Assembly: GCA_017397655.1 (NCBI GenBank)
Contig: JAFQIG010000041.1
Span: 56,910-120,909 of the forward strand
Length of the DNA: 64,000 nt
Reading direction: 5' to 3'
From: Clostridia bacterium
Lineage (GTDB): Bacteria; Bacillota; Clostridia; Oscillospirales; Acutalibacteraceae
Shown: one piece after another, positions 9,481-17,644 of the stretch
Position numbering within the stretch: the stretch's first letter is position 1
Layout of the letters: every line of letters starts with the position of its first letter
The notes under the pieces: generated by a model
The model's input: the letters and a program-made list of their open reading frames with translations, nothing else
Databases searched by the model: none
Told to the model about the DNA's origin: nothing
Position numbers and translations under genes: made by a program

Positions 9481-10585
9481 TGTTTACAAGTCTCCCTTCC
9501 GAGAATTTATAGATTTTTCCGTACTGTTCATCGGGGGAAATACAGGTCTGAACACGAACGGAGTTTCCGTCGTCAATAAGCTTTGATACTGCAGAGGATA
9601 ATCCCGACATATCGTTTTTGTCATAAATGACGGCAACATCTGCCGTGAGAGTCTTTTCGCTTTTGCTGTATCTTTCGATCAGATCAATATAGACAGCGAA
9701 GCCGACCGCATCGGATTGTCTTGAAAACTTGCGAAGAAGATTGTCATATCTGCCGCCCGAAAGAACACTTTGAGGGATGGAACGTATAAAGCCCTGGAAG
9801 GTGATTCCGTTATAATAGTCCATATCGTTGGTGACGGAAAAGTCAATGCAAAGCCTGTCTGCATAGCCTGTTTCAAGCAAAAGCGAATATATGCTTTTAA
9901 GCTCCTCAACGGCTTTTGTTGTCTGTTCGTCAATGCAAAGCTCGGAAAGAAGCGGCAAGGTATCCGAGAAATTACCGAAAATGCAAGCTAAAGAAGCAAT
10001 CTTTTCTGTCAATACAGAGGAGACGTTTTCATCGGCGCATACCTTGCGGATTTCATGCGCATTTTTATTTTTGATAAGTGAATGGATCTTTTCACATACA
10101 GACAAGGAAAGACCTGCGGCGTTGAGAAGACCCGAAATCAGAGCTGTATGAGAAATACCTATGATATAGTCATCGCAGACAAGCTTCAGCGATTTTTGTG
10201 CAAGAAGCAATACTTCGCTCATGGCATAGATATCAACATCGCCGATAAATTCAACACCTGCCTGTGTGATTTCACGGATATCGTTGGCATCATCGGAGGC
10301 GCGGTAGACCTTTTCGGAATAGTATACACGGTGAGGGGTGAGTGCATCACGTGCGTTCTTGACAATAGAAAGAGTGATGTCGGGCTTTAAGGCAAGAAGT
10401 CTGCCTGAAGGTCCGTTGAATGTAATGATATTACCGCTTTTAAGAAAGTTTTTGTTTTCAAGATAAAGATCATAATCTTCAAACTTGCTCATTCTGAATT
10501 TCTTGTATCCGTACTGTTCGCAAAGATGCTGAAAGCTGATTATGTATTTTTCTTCGTTGCAAACAAAAGAAGTGGAATCTTGCAT
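9473..10585 (-). CDS. hisZ: ATP phosphoribosyltransferase regulatory subunit HisZ
   Basis: 370 residues. It resembles a class II histidyl-tRNA synthetase catalytic core (FRMSKFEDYDLY, GRLLALKPDITLSIVKN, TQAGVEFIGDVD, GGRYDNLL) but lacks the anticodon-binding domain and the full set of synthetase motifs. The start is placed at 10585 because GGAGG sits 5 nt upstream; that GGAGG lies inside the four extra codons of the reading from 10597. First gene of the his operon. HisZ is required with short HisG for activity and histidine feedback. Confidence 0.94.
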   Translation of the reverse strand: MQDSTSFVCNEEKYIISFQHLCEQYGYKKFRMSKFEDYDLYLENKNFLKSGNIITFNGPSGRLLALKPDITLSIVKNARDALTPHRVYYSEKVYRASDDANDIREITQAGVEFIGDVDIYAMSEVLLLAQKSLKLVCDDYIIGISHTALISGLLNAAGLSLSVCEKIHSLIKNKNAHEIRKVCADENVSSVLTEKIASLACIFGNFSDTLPLLSELCIDEQTTKAVEELKSIYSLLLETGYADRLCIDFSVTNDMDYYNGITFQGFIRSIPQSVLSGGRYDNLLRKFSRQSDAVGFAVYIDLIERYSKSEKTLTADVAVIYDKNDMSGLSSAVSKLIDDGNSVRVQTCISPDEQYGKIYKFSEGRLVNND

Positions 10586-10615
10586 AAATACCTCCATTGA
10601 AATAAAACTGTGGAA

Positions 10616-10644
10616 ATCATATCACGTTTTAACGTGTTAGTCAA
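10616..10644 (-). promoter_or_regulatory. his operon promoter with a palindrome between -35 and -10
   Basis: On the minus strand TTGACT (10644-10639) and TATGAT (10621-10616) are spaced 17 nt. The spacer holds CACGTTTTAACGTG (10623-10636), two 6-bp arms around TT. A protein bound there would occlude polymerase, so this is a good operator candidate. No T-box or attenuator leader is visible in the short 5' region. Which repressor binds is unknown; a TrpR-like HisR/YerC protein is one guess. Confidence 0.65.
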
Positions 10645-10662
10645 GTAAAACGCGGAAATTTA

Positions 10663-10691
10663 TTGAAAATATTATAATAATATGTTATTAT
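10663..10691 (+). promoter_or_regulatory. Probable promoter of deoC and malic enzyme
   Basis: TTGAAA (10663-10668), 17-nt spacer and TATTAT (10686-10691), just upstream of the deoC RBS. Divergent from the his promoter, about 20 nt away. Confidence 0.55.
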
Positions 10692-10712
10692 TATATCAAT
10701 ATCAGGAAAAGG

Positions 10713-11387
10713 ATGGTTAAATTGACGGATTTGAAAGAGATTTTATCAAAAGTTGATCATACACTGCTTTCCCAATCGGCGACTTGGAACGAGATAAAGG
10801 CTATTTGCGATGACGGTATCCGTTACAAAACGGCAAGCGTTTGCATACCGTCGTGTTATGTGAAAAAGGCAAAGGAATATGTCGGTGACGGCGTGGCAAT
10901 ATGCACCGTTATAGGCTTTCCGAACGGATATAATACAACAAGGTCAAAATGCTTCGAGACAAAAAATGCCGTTGATGACGGTGCGGATGAGATTGATATG
11001 GTAATCAATATCGGTATGCTTAAAAACGGTGAATATGATTACATCCTCAACGAAATCAACGAAATTAAAAAGAGCTGTTGCGGAAAGCTTTTGAAGGTTA
11101 TTATCGAAACCTGTCTTCTGACAGAAGAAGAAAAGATAAAGATGTGCGAGATTGTTTCGGCATCCGATGCTGATTATATCAAAACTTCGACGGGTTTTTC
11201 AACCTCGGGAGCAACATTTGATGATATAGCACTTTTTAAAAAGCACTGTTCAGAGCATTTAAAGATAAAAGCGGCAGGCGGAATATCCTCAATAGCCGAT
11301 GCCGAAAAATTCATTTCGCTCGGAGCAGACAGACTGGGAACGAGCAGAATTGTTAAAATAGTAAAGGAGAACGAAGCTGACTTATGA
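10713..11387 (+). CDS. deoC: Deoxyribose-phosphate aldolase DeoC
   Basis: 224 residues, the usual length. Class I aldolase barrel: [30 protein letters not shown], the Schiff-base Lys in DYIKTSTGF and the second Lys in KIKAAGGI. It splits 2-deoxyribose 5-phosphate into glyceraldehyde 3-phosphate and acetaldehyde. The ATG at 10713 follows AGGAAAAGG; a TTG 9 nt later is also possible. It overlaps the malic enzyme gene by 4 nt (ATGA). Confidence 0.95.
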   Translation: MVKLTDLKEILSKVDHTLLSQSATWNEIKAICDDGIRYKTASVCIPSCYVKKAKEYVGDGVAICTVIGFPNGYNTTRSKCFETKNAVDDGADEIDMVINIGMLKNGEYDYILNEINEIKKSCCGKLLKVIIETCLLTEEEKIKMCEIVSASDADYIKTSTGFSTSGATFDDIALFKKHCSEHLKIKAAGGISSIADAEKFISLGADRLGTSRIVKIVKENEADL

Positions 11388-12556
11388 ATATAAGGGAAGA
11401 ATCCTTAAAGCTGCATTATGAATGGAACGGTAAGATAGAGGTTAATTGCAGAGTTCCGATGAATACAATGGAGGATTTGTCGCTGGCATATACTCCCGGA
11501 GTTGCAGAGCCGTGCCTTGAAATAAATAAGGATTACAACAAATCCTTTGAACTGACAAGAAGATCGAACCTTGTAGCGGTTGTTACCGACGGAACGGCGG
11601 TGCTGGGACTCGGTGATATCGGACCCGAAGCAGGTATGCCTGTTATGGAAGGTAAGTGTGCGCTTTTCAAGGCGTTTGCCGATGTTGATGCATTTCCGAT
11701 ATGTATCCGAAGTAAGGATATCGACGAAATCGTCCGTACAGTCTATAATATTTCAGGTTCGTTCGGCGGTATAAATCTTGAAGACATAGCAGCACCTGCC
11801 TGCTTTGAGATCGAAAGAAGACTTAAAGAAATCTGTGATATTCCCGTTTTCCATGACGATCAGCACGGTACGGCAATTGTTGTTGCGGCAGCTTTGATTA
11901 ATGCTTTGAAGGTTGTCGGCAAAGAAAAGGAATCGGTCAGGGTAGTAATCAACGGAGCAGGCTCTGCGGGTATCGCAATAGCGAAGCATCTTCTTAATAT
12001 CGGAATTGCGGATATTACGCTGGTTGACAGATTCGGAGCCGTATACGAGGGTAATCCGAACAACAACACGGCACAGGAGGAAATGGCAAAGGTCACAAAT
12101 AAATCGGGATGTACGGGAACGCTCTCAGATGTGATAAAGGGAGCCGATGTGTTTATCGGAGTATCGGCACCGGGAGTCGTCTCACAGGATATGATACGCT
12201 CGATGAATGATGATGCAATAGTTTTCCCGATGGCAAATCCGACACCGGAAATAATGCCGAATCTTGCAAAGGAAGCGGGGGCGAGGGTTGTCGGAACGGG
12301 ACGTTCGGATTTCCCGAACCAGATAAATAATGTTATGGCATTTCCCGGTGTTTTCAGAGGCGCACTTGATTGCCGTGCCTCGGACATTAACGAGGAGATG
12401 AAGGTTGCGACGTCCTATGCACTGGCATCACTTGTTTCGGACGAAGAGCTTTGTGAGGAATACATTCTGCCGAAGCCGATTGATAAAAGAGTCGGCAGGG
12501 TCGTTGCAGAAGCAGTCATCAAGGCGGCAAGAGACAGCGGAGTTGCAAGAATATAA
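11384..12556 (+). CDS. Malic enzyme (oxaloacetate-decarboxylating malate dehydrogenase)
   Basis: 390 residues, the short bacterial malic enzyme type. Motifs: [60 protein letters not shown] and the dinucleotide-binding [14 protein letters not shown]. It interconverts malate with pyruvate and CO2; NAD versus NADP preference cannot be read. Coupled to deoC by a 4-nt overlap, possibly linking acetaldehyde/pyruvate metabolism, though the pairing may have no functional meaning. Confidence 0.94.
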   Translation: MNIREESLKLHYEWNGKIEVNCRVPMNTMEDLSLAYTPGVAEPCLEINKDYNKSFELTRRSNLVAVVTDGTAVLGLGDIGPEAGMPVMEGKCALFKAFADVDAFPICIRSKDIDEIVRTVYNISGSFGGINLEDIAAPACFEIERRLKEICDIPVFHDDQHGTAIVVAAALINALKVVGKEKESVRVVINGAGSAGIAIAKHLLNIGIADITLVDRFGAVYEGNPNNNTAQEEMAKVTNKSGCTGTLSDVIKGADVFIGVSAPGVVSQDMIRSMNDDAIVFPMANPTPEIMPNLAKEAGARVVGTGRSDFPNQINNVMAFPGVFRGALDCRASDINEEMKVATSYALASLVSDEELCEEYILPKPIDKRVGRVVAEAVIKAARDSGVARI

Positions 12557-12576
12557 CATGTATTTCCAAATACGTA

Positions 12577-12606
12577 TTGACAGAAGCGGTATAAAAAGTT
12601 TAAAAT
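12577..12606 (+). promoter_or_regulatory. Probable promoter upstream of the 12647 gene
   Basis: TTGACA (12577-12582), 18-nt spacer, TAAAAT (12601-12606). A perfect small palindrome, GTATTTCCAAATAC (12560-12573), sits immediately upstream of the -35 box and could be an operator. Confidence 0.55.
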
Positions 12607-12646
12607 AAAAAAGTATACATTGATTTTATAACAGGAGGAAAAAATA

Positions 12647-13630
12647 ATGGATTTAGGTTCAATTGATTTCGGTTCAATCATCGGTAAGATCAAGGATTTG
12701 ATCGGTGGCATTGATCTTGGAGGTATTGTTGATAAGGTCAAGCCTGTTCTTGATAAGGTTGTTGACTTTTTCAAGAATTCACCCAGTATGTTCATGGCAC
12801 TTCTTCTCTTCCTTACGGTAATGTTTGATCCTGCAGCAGGTAACACCGATACGGCAATGCTTGTTAATGAAGAGGTTAAGGTTCTCGTCGATGCTGCCCT
12901 TACGGGACAGGGCCTCACGAATGATGGTCAGTATGTTTATTCTTCGGGTTCTCTCACAGCACTCAAGCTTAACGGCCTTGCAAAATTCGATATGGAGACA
13001 ATGAACAGAGTCAAGTACGAAAAGAACGTATTGCCCAAGTCTCTTACGGAAAGAGGAAATGACCACATCGGCGGAATCAGCTACTACAACGGCAAGATTT
13101 ACGCAGGTGTAGAGGCAAGCAAGGGCGACAATATGTATCCGTGTATCGTTGTTTTTGATGCAGAAAGTCTCAAGTATGTTACACACTACGATCTGCCTAC
13201 AAGCTGGTTCCCGGACGGACTTCCCTATGTAGCGGTTGATCAGGCAACAGGACTTCTTTATACATCCAGATGGACCGACGCAACCTCAATTCATGTATTT
13301 GATATCGATGCAACAATGGCTCACGTTGTTGAAATCGACATTACCGGTGTTGATTCGCTTTCCAGAATCCAGGGCGGCGAGGTTTATGACGGCAAGCTCT
13401 ATCTTTCACAGGATACAGACGGCACAAACATCAAAAATGTCTATGCGTTCGATATTGAAACAGGCGAGACGGAAATTGCATTTACAAGAGATGCGGGCAA
13501 GATTGATGCCGAAGCAGAGGACATCACCATCTACGAAGCAAAAGACGGATCTTTCTTCCATGTAGTTGATTATAACAAGATTATCAGCACATATATCCGC
13601 AGCTACATTATGATCGAAGATGCCGAATAA
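12647..13630 (+). CDS. Unrecognised protein: amphipathic helical N-terminus plus beta-propeller-like domain
   Basis: 327 residues with a strong GGAGGA RBS. Residues 1-45 are Gly-rich and amphipathic (IDFGSIIGKIKDLIGGIDLG, then VDKVKPVLDKVVDFFK), followed by a hydrophobic stretch MFMALLLFLTVMF. From about residue 75 the sequence has repeated strands such as YYNGKIYAGVEA, CIVVFDAESLKYV, GLLYTSRW, VYDGKLYLSQDT and VYAFDIETGE. These look like blades of a small beta-propeller of the type that reports values along a chain. There is no classical signal peptide. It heads a run with ybaK, nat, galE and hflX, but the function is unknown. The N-terminus resembles the 48-residue peptide encoded at 54241. 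Confidence 0.85.
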   Translation: MDLGSIDFGSIIGKIKDLIGGIDLGGIVDKVKPVLDKVVDFFKNSPSMFMALLLFLTVMFDPAAGNTDTAMLVNEEVKVLVDAALTGQGLTNDGQYVYSSGSLTALKLNGLAKFDMETMNRVKYEKNVLPKSLTERGNDHIGGISYYNGKIYAGVEASKGDNMYPCIVVFDAESLKYVTHYDLPTSWFPDGLPYVAVDQATGLLYTSRWTDATSIHVFDIDATMAHVVEIDITGVDSLSRIQGGEVYDGKLYLSQDTDGTNIKNVYAFDIETGETEIAFTRDAGKIDAEAEDITIYEAKDGSFFHVVDYNKIISTYIRSYIMIEDAE

Positions 13631-13648
13631 TTTTTCAAGAGGTAGCTT

Positions 13649-14131
13649 ATGTCTATTGAAAAAGTCAGAGAATACTTTCGGGCTTTCGGTATTGAAGACC
13701 GTATAATGGAATTCGATGTCTCAAGCGCAACCGTACCTCTTGCGGCAAAGGCACTCGGATGTGAGGAAGCGGAAATTGCAAAAAGTATGTCGTTCAAGGA
13801 TGGCGAAAGCTGTCTTATCATTGTGACGGCAGGCGACGGCAAGATAGACAACAGAAGATTCAAGGATACCTTTTCGATGAAGGCAACAATGCTTCCCGGT
13901 GACAAAACGGCAGAGCTTGTCGGACACGCACCGGGTGGCGTGTGTCCCTTTGCCGTAAATGACGGTATCAGGGTCTTTCTTGATGTATCTTTAAAACGTT
14001 TTGAAAAGGTCTATCCTGCTTGCGGCAGCAGTAACAGTGCAATAGCTCTCACTATCGAGGAATTGGAAAAATATTCAGCCTTTGACGGTTGGGTAGATGT
14101 CTGTAAAGGTTGGCGTGAAGATGAGCTTTGA
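13649..14131 (+). CDS. YbaK/EbsC-family Cys-tRNA(Pro) deacylase-like protein
   Basis: 160 residues of the YbaK/ProX editing-domain family. Visible features are the N-terminal helix VREYFRAFGIEDRIMEF, CEEAEIAKSMSF with the conserved Lys, ATMLPGDKTAELVGHAPGGVCPF (the GXXPF-like loop) and a C-terminal DVSLKRFEKVYPACGSSNSAI. Members hydrolyse mischarged aminoacyl-tRNAs; the precise substrate cannot be read. RBS is modest (AGAGGTAG). It overlaps the following gene by 11 nt. Confidence 0.88.
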   Translation: MSIEKVREYFRAFGIEDRIMEFDVSSATVPLAAKALGCEEAEIAKSMSFKDGESCLIIVTAGDGKIDNRRFKDTFSMKATMLPGDKTAELVGHAPGGVCPFAVNDGIRVFLDVSLKRFEKVYPACGSSNSAIALTIEELEKYSAFDGWVDVCKGWREDEL

Positions 14132-14891
14132 TAAAAACAAATACCTTGAAAGAATCGGAATAGATCCGTGCGAAGAGTTGCCGCTCACGTTTGAAACGCT
14201 GTGCGCTCTTCAGTTCGCTCACGTTACGACTGTACCGTATGAGAATGCGGATATAGTAAACGGAATTCCTTTGCGTCTTGATGTTGACGGCTTGTTTGAT
14301 AAAATTGTAAACAGACACCGTGGCGGATATTGCTTCGAGCTTAACGGTCTTTATGCCGAACTTCTTCGTGCCCTCGGTTTTGAAGTGACCGACTTTATGG
14401 CACGCTTTTTAAGAGGCGAAACAGAAATACCGATAAGACGTCACCGTGTCCTTTGTGTCACGTTGGGCGACAAAAGATATCTTTGCGATGTCGGAATCGG
14501 AAGTGCTGCACCGAGATATCCGCTTCTTATCGAAGAGGGTGTCGTGCAGACACAGTTCGGTGAAACATATAAGTTCGAAAAGGATGATTTTCTCGGCTGG
14601 GTTATAATGGAACAGTATGAAGGCGAGTGGAGACCTTTCTTTTCATTTACCGAGGAAAGACAGCTTGACAAGGACTATATCGCTACTTCTTTTTATTGTG
14701 AAAAGCATCCCGATTCCATTTTTATCGGTGCGTGGATGCTGTCGATCAAGACGGAAAACGGCAGAAAAACTCTTGACGGAAACATCTTTAAAGAGTTTGT
14801 CGGTACGGAAATACAAACAATACGTGAAATAGAAAACAGCGAAATACCGAATGTTATGAAAGATGTTTTCGGTATAGATCTGACAAAATAA
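14121..14891 (+). CDS. Arylamine N-acetyltransferase
   Basis: 256 residues; ATG at 14121 chosen because it gives the family N-terminus ([11 protein letters not shown]). The triad is visible: Cys in [13 protein letters not shown], His in IRRHRVLCV and Asp in CDVGIGS. NATs acetylate aromatic amines and hydrazines from acetyl-CoA and in gut bacteria can modify drugs. The natural substrate here is unknown. Overlaps the YbaK-like gene, so co-transcribed. Confidence 0.93.
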   Translation: MSFDKNKYLERIGIDPCEELPLTFETLCALQFAHVTTVPYENADIVNGIPLRLDVDGLFDKIVNRHRGGYCFELNGLYAELLRALGFEVTDFMARFLRGETEIPIRRHRVLCVTLGDKRYLCDVGIGSAAPRYPLLIEEGVVQTQFGETYKFEKDDFLGWVIMEQYEGEWRPFFSFTEERQLDKDYIATSFYCEKHPDSIFIGAWMLSIKTENGRKTLDGNIFKEFVGTEIQTIREIENSEIPNVMKDVFGIDLTK

Positions 14892-14902
14892 TCGGAGGAC
14901 TT

Positions 14903-15913
14903 ATGGCTATACTTGTAACAGGCGGCGCAGGATATATCGGTTCACACACCTGCGTGGAGCTTTTGAATGCAGGCAAAGAGGTTGTCATAATGGATAACCT
15001 TTCAAACAGCAGCGAAGAATCTGTCCGCAGAGTCGAAAAGCTTACGGGCAAACAGATTAAGTTTTATTGTGAAGATATCCGTGACGAAAAAGCTTATGAC
15101 AAGATTTTCTCGGAGAATGATATTGAAGCGGTAATTCACTTTGCAGGACTCAAGGCGGTCGGTGAAAGCTGTCGCAAACCTATCGAGTATTACGACAACA
15201 ATATCGGCGGATCGGTCAAGCTTTTTGAGGCGATGAAAAAATACGGATGCAAAAAGATCGTATTCTCATCATCTGCAACGGTCTACGGAATGAACAATAT
15301 TTCACCTCTTCGCGAGGATATGCAGACAGGCGGAACAACCAATCCTTATGGAACAACAAAGCTTTTTATCGAAAGAATTTTAAGTGATATTTATGATTCG
15401 GATAACGAGTGGAGTGTAATTCTGCTTCGTTACTTTAATCCCATCGGAGCACATAAGAGCGGTATTATCGGTGAAAATCCCAAGGGAATACCGAACAATC
15501 TTATGCCGTATATTTCACAGGTTGCCGTAGGCAGACTTCCTTGTCTCAGCGTTTTCGGCGATGACTACGACACACCCGACGGAACAGGCGTTCGCGACTA
15601 TATTCACGTGGTCGATCTTGCGCTCGGTCATGTCAAGGCGGTTGAAAAGGCATCGGCGGAATCGGGACTTCACGTATATAACCTCGGCACAGGTCACGGT
15701 GTCAGCGTTCTGGAGCTTGTCAAGGCGTTTGAAAAAGCATCGGGCGTTACGATCAATTATAAAATAGCACCGAGACGTGACGGCGATGTAGCTGTCTGTT
15801 ATGCAGATGCATCTAAAGCACTTCGTGAGCTTTCGTGGAAAGCGGAACGAGATGTTGAAGAAATGTGCGAAGACAGCTGGCGCTGGCAATCACAAAACCC
15901 CGAAGGATTTTAA
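14903..15913 (+). CDS. galE: UDP-glucose 4-epimerase GalE
   Basis: 336 residues of an extended short-chain dehydrogenase. NAD-binding GGAGYIGSH at the N-terminus, catalytic Ser/Tyr/Lys in FSSSATVYG and NPYGTTK, and the galactose-pocket region RYFNPIGAH. It interconverts UDP-glucose and UDP-galactose for exopolysaccharide or galactose use. RBS CGGAGGAC; 11 nt after nat. No other Leloir gene is adjacent. Confidence 0.96.
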   Translation: MAILVTGGAGYIGSHTCVELLNAGKEVVIMDNLSNSSEESVRRVEKLTGKQIKFYCEDIRDEKAYDKIFSENDIEAVIHFAGLKAVGESCRKPIEYYDNNIGGSVKLFEAMKKYGCKKIVFSSSATVYGMNNISPLREDMQTGGTTNPYGTTKLFIERILSDIYDSDNEWSVILLRYFNPIGAHKSGIIGENPKGIPNNLMPYISQVAVGRLPCLSVFGDDYDTPDGTGVRDYIHVVDLALGHVKAVEKASAESGLHVYNLGTGHGVSVLELVKAFEKASGVTINYKIAPRRDGDVAVCYADASKALRELSWKAERDVEEMCEDSWRWQSQNPEGF

Positions 15914-15916
15914 TTT

Positions 15917-17164
15917 ATGGAATATCTCTATAATGAACTGCGCAGGGAAAAAGCAGTTCTTGTCGGAATTGATATAGGTGAGTATGATGCGGAAAGCTCT
16001 CTTGCAGAGCTTTCCGAGCTTTGCTTTACGGCGGGAGCGGATGTTGTCGCACAGACAATACAAAAGCGTTCGCATCCCGATTCGGCAACATATATCGGAA
16101 AGGGCAGACTTGAGGATCTTCGTATATTCTGTGCAGATGAAGATATTGACTTACTTGTCTTTGACGGAGAGCTGACACCCATTCAGCAGCGTAATATTGA
16201 AAGAGAAACCGATGTTCGTGTCATTGACAGAACAACGTTGATACTTGATATTTTTGCGCTTCATGCAAGAAGCGGCGAGGGTAAGCTACAGGTGGAGATT
16301 GCTCAGCTTAAGTATGCGCTTCCGAGACTCGGCGGAAAGGGTACAGAGCTGTCAAGGCTCGGCGGAGGTATCGGCACGAGAGGCCCCGGTGAAACAAAGC
16401 TGGAATCCGACAGACGTCATATCAGACGAAGAATAAAAACGCTTGAAAATGAGCTTGAAACACTCAAAAAGAGGCGCGAGCTTATAAGAAAGAGAAGAGA
16501 AAAAGACGGTATTACAACCGTTGCGATAGTCGGTTATACAAATGCAGGTAAAAGCACGCTGATGAATGCGTTGACGGATGCAGGTGTTATTGCAGAAAAT
16601 AAGCTTTTTGTAACGCTTGATCCTACGGCAAGACAGCTGAAGCTTCCGGGTGGCAGAAAGGTTATGCTGATAGATACGGTAGGACTTATCAGAAGACTGC
16701 CGCATAATCTTGTCGAAGCCTTTTTGTCAACACTTGAAGAGGCGGCAAATGCCGATGTTATTTTAAATGTATGCGATGCATCGGATGAAGAGTGTGCAGA
16801 GCATTTAGAGGTTACCGAAAAGCTGCTCGAAGAGCTTGAGTGCAAGAATAAGCCGATCATATCGGTTCTCAATAAGTGTGACATTGCCGAGGATGTCGAT
16901 GCATTACCCGTTATCGGCAAGAGCGTGCGTATCTCTGCATTGACGGGCGACGGACTTGACGAGCTTTTGATGACGATTGATAAGGTACTGCCGCCTACAC
17001 GTATGAAGGTCAATATACTTTTTCCGTATTCATTAACGGGCGAGGTTGCAAAGCTTCGTGAGGACGGAGAGCTTCATTCAGAGGAGTACACAGAGGACGG
17101 AATCAAGCTTTGTGTCACAGCTCCGATTAGGCTTTTGGAGGATTATAAAGACTACATTATTTAA
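15917..17164 (+). CDS. hflX: GTPase HflX, ribosome-splitting factor
   Basis: 415 residues. The N-terminal domain has YIGKGRLEDL and VFDGELTPIQQRNIE, followed by the glycine-rich loop LSRLGGGIGTRGPGETKLE. The G domain has G1 GYTNAGKST, G3 DTVGLI and G4 NKCD. HflX rescues stalled ribosomes during stress. It begins only 3 nt after galE and ends the plus-strand run before the tRNAs. Confidence 0.96.
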   Translation: MEYLYNELRREKAVLVGIDIGEYDAESSLAELSELCFTAGADVVAQTIQKRSHPDSATYIGKGRLEDLRIFCADEDIDLLVFDGELTPIQQRNIERETDVRVIDRTTLILDIFALHARSGEGKLQVEIAQLKYALPRLGGKGTELSRLGGGIGTRGPGETKLESDRRHIRRRIKTLENELETLKKRRELIRKRREKDGITTVAIVGYTNAGKSTLMNALTDAGVIAENKLFVTLDPTARQLKLPGGRKVMLIDTVGLIRRLPHNLVEAFLSTLEEAANADVILNVCDASDEECAEHLEVTEKLLEELECKNKPIISVLNKCDIAEDVDALPVIGKSVRISALTGDGLDELLMTIDKVLPPTRMKVNILFPYSLTGEVAKLREDGELHSEEYTEDGIKLCVTAPIRLLEDYKDYII

Positions 17165-17172
17165 AAATAAAA

Positions 17173-17208
17173 ATTTGTCAAACCAATTTCAAAAAAGGGT
17201 TGACAAAT
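17173..17208. other. Inverted repeat overlapping the tRNA promoter
   Basis: Arms ATTTGTCAAACC and GGGTTGACAAAT match at 11 of 12 positions around a 12-nt A-rich loop. The right arm contains the -35 box of the tRNA promoter. It could end hflX transcription or act as an operator; neither is shown. Confidence 0.5.
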
Positions 17209-17228
17209 GAGATAAAATGTATTACAAT
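17200..17228 (+). promoter_or_regulatory. tRNA-His promoter
   Basis: Perfect -35 TTGACA (17200-17205), 17-nt spacer, TACAAT (17223-17228), 25 nt before the tRNA. Confidence 0.75.
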
Positions 17229-17253
17229 CTTATAGCTGTCAGACAGCAGATAT

Positions 17254-17331
17254 GGTGGGTATAGCTCAGTTGGTTAGAGCGCCAGGTTGTGGCCCTGGAG
17301 GCCATCGGTTCGAATCCGATTATCCACCCCA
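17254..17331 (+). tRNA. tRNA-His (GTG), CCA encoded
   Basis: Cloverleaf folds with acceptor arms GTGGGTA/TATCCAC, anticodon GTG in the loop of CCAGG/CCTGG and T-loop GGTTCGAATCC. The extra G at -1 (17254) faces C73, the identity pair of histidine tRNA. The 3' CCA is encoded. Confidence 0.97.
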
Positions 17332-17337
17332 TTTTAT

Positions 17338-17358
17338 TGCAAGGTCTTGTACCTTGCA
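17338..17358 (+). terminator. Hairpin with T-run between the two tRNAs
   Basis: TGCAAGGT, CTTGT loop, ACCTTGCA, then TTTTTTAT. A good intrinsic terminator. Transcription of tRNA-Gln then relies on read-through or its own weak promoter. Confidence 0.8.
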
Positions 17359-17379
17359 TTTTTTATAAAATCTTAATAT

Positions 17380-17454
17380 TGGGGTGTAGCCAAGGGGTAA
17401 GGCAACGGACTTTGACTCCGTCATCCGCTGGTTCAAATCCAGCCATCCCAGCCA
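17380..17454 (+). tRNA. tRNA-Gln (TTG), CCA encoded
   Basis: Acceptor arms TGGGGTG/CATCCCA, anticodon TTG within CGGACTTTGACTCCG, T-arm GCTGGTTCAAATCCAGC, discriminator G and encoded CCA. Confidence 0.96.
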
Positions 17455-17457
17455 GAA

Positions 17458-17502
17458 AAGAACCAAGGTTCCGATACGAAATGTATCGTAACTTTGGTTC
17501 TT
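17458..17502 (+). terminator. Terminator after tRNA-Gln
   Basis: A long stem starts AAGAACCAA and closes TTGGTTCTT, with an inner CGATAC/GTATCG helix and a short mismatch, followed by TTTG. It isolates the NRPS gene from the tRNAs. Confidence 0.75.
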
Positions 17503-17573
17503 TTGTTAAAAACAATGTTATACAAGCCTTTGTAGTATATAGCACCGTACAATAATGTTTGTTTGATTATGTA

Positions 17574-17602
17574 TTGATTTTCTGTAATTAAAATGCTAAA
17601 CT
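17574..17602 (+). promoter_or_regulatory. Candidate promoter of the NRPS gene
   Basis: TTGATT (17574-17579), 17-nt spacer, TAAACT (17597-17602), about 43 nt before the preferred start. A moderate match, but the only good one between the tRNA terminator and the gene. Confidence 0.45.
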
Positions 17603-17644
17603 TATATTAATTATTTAGTGTGGGCTAATGGGGTTGAAAGAAAT

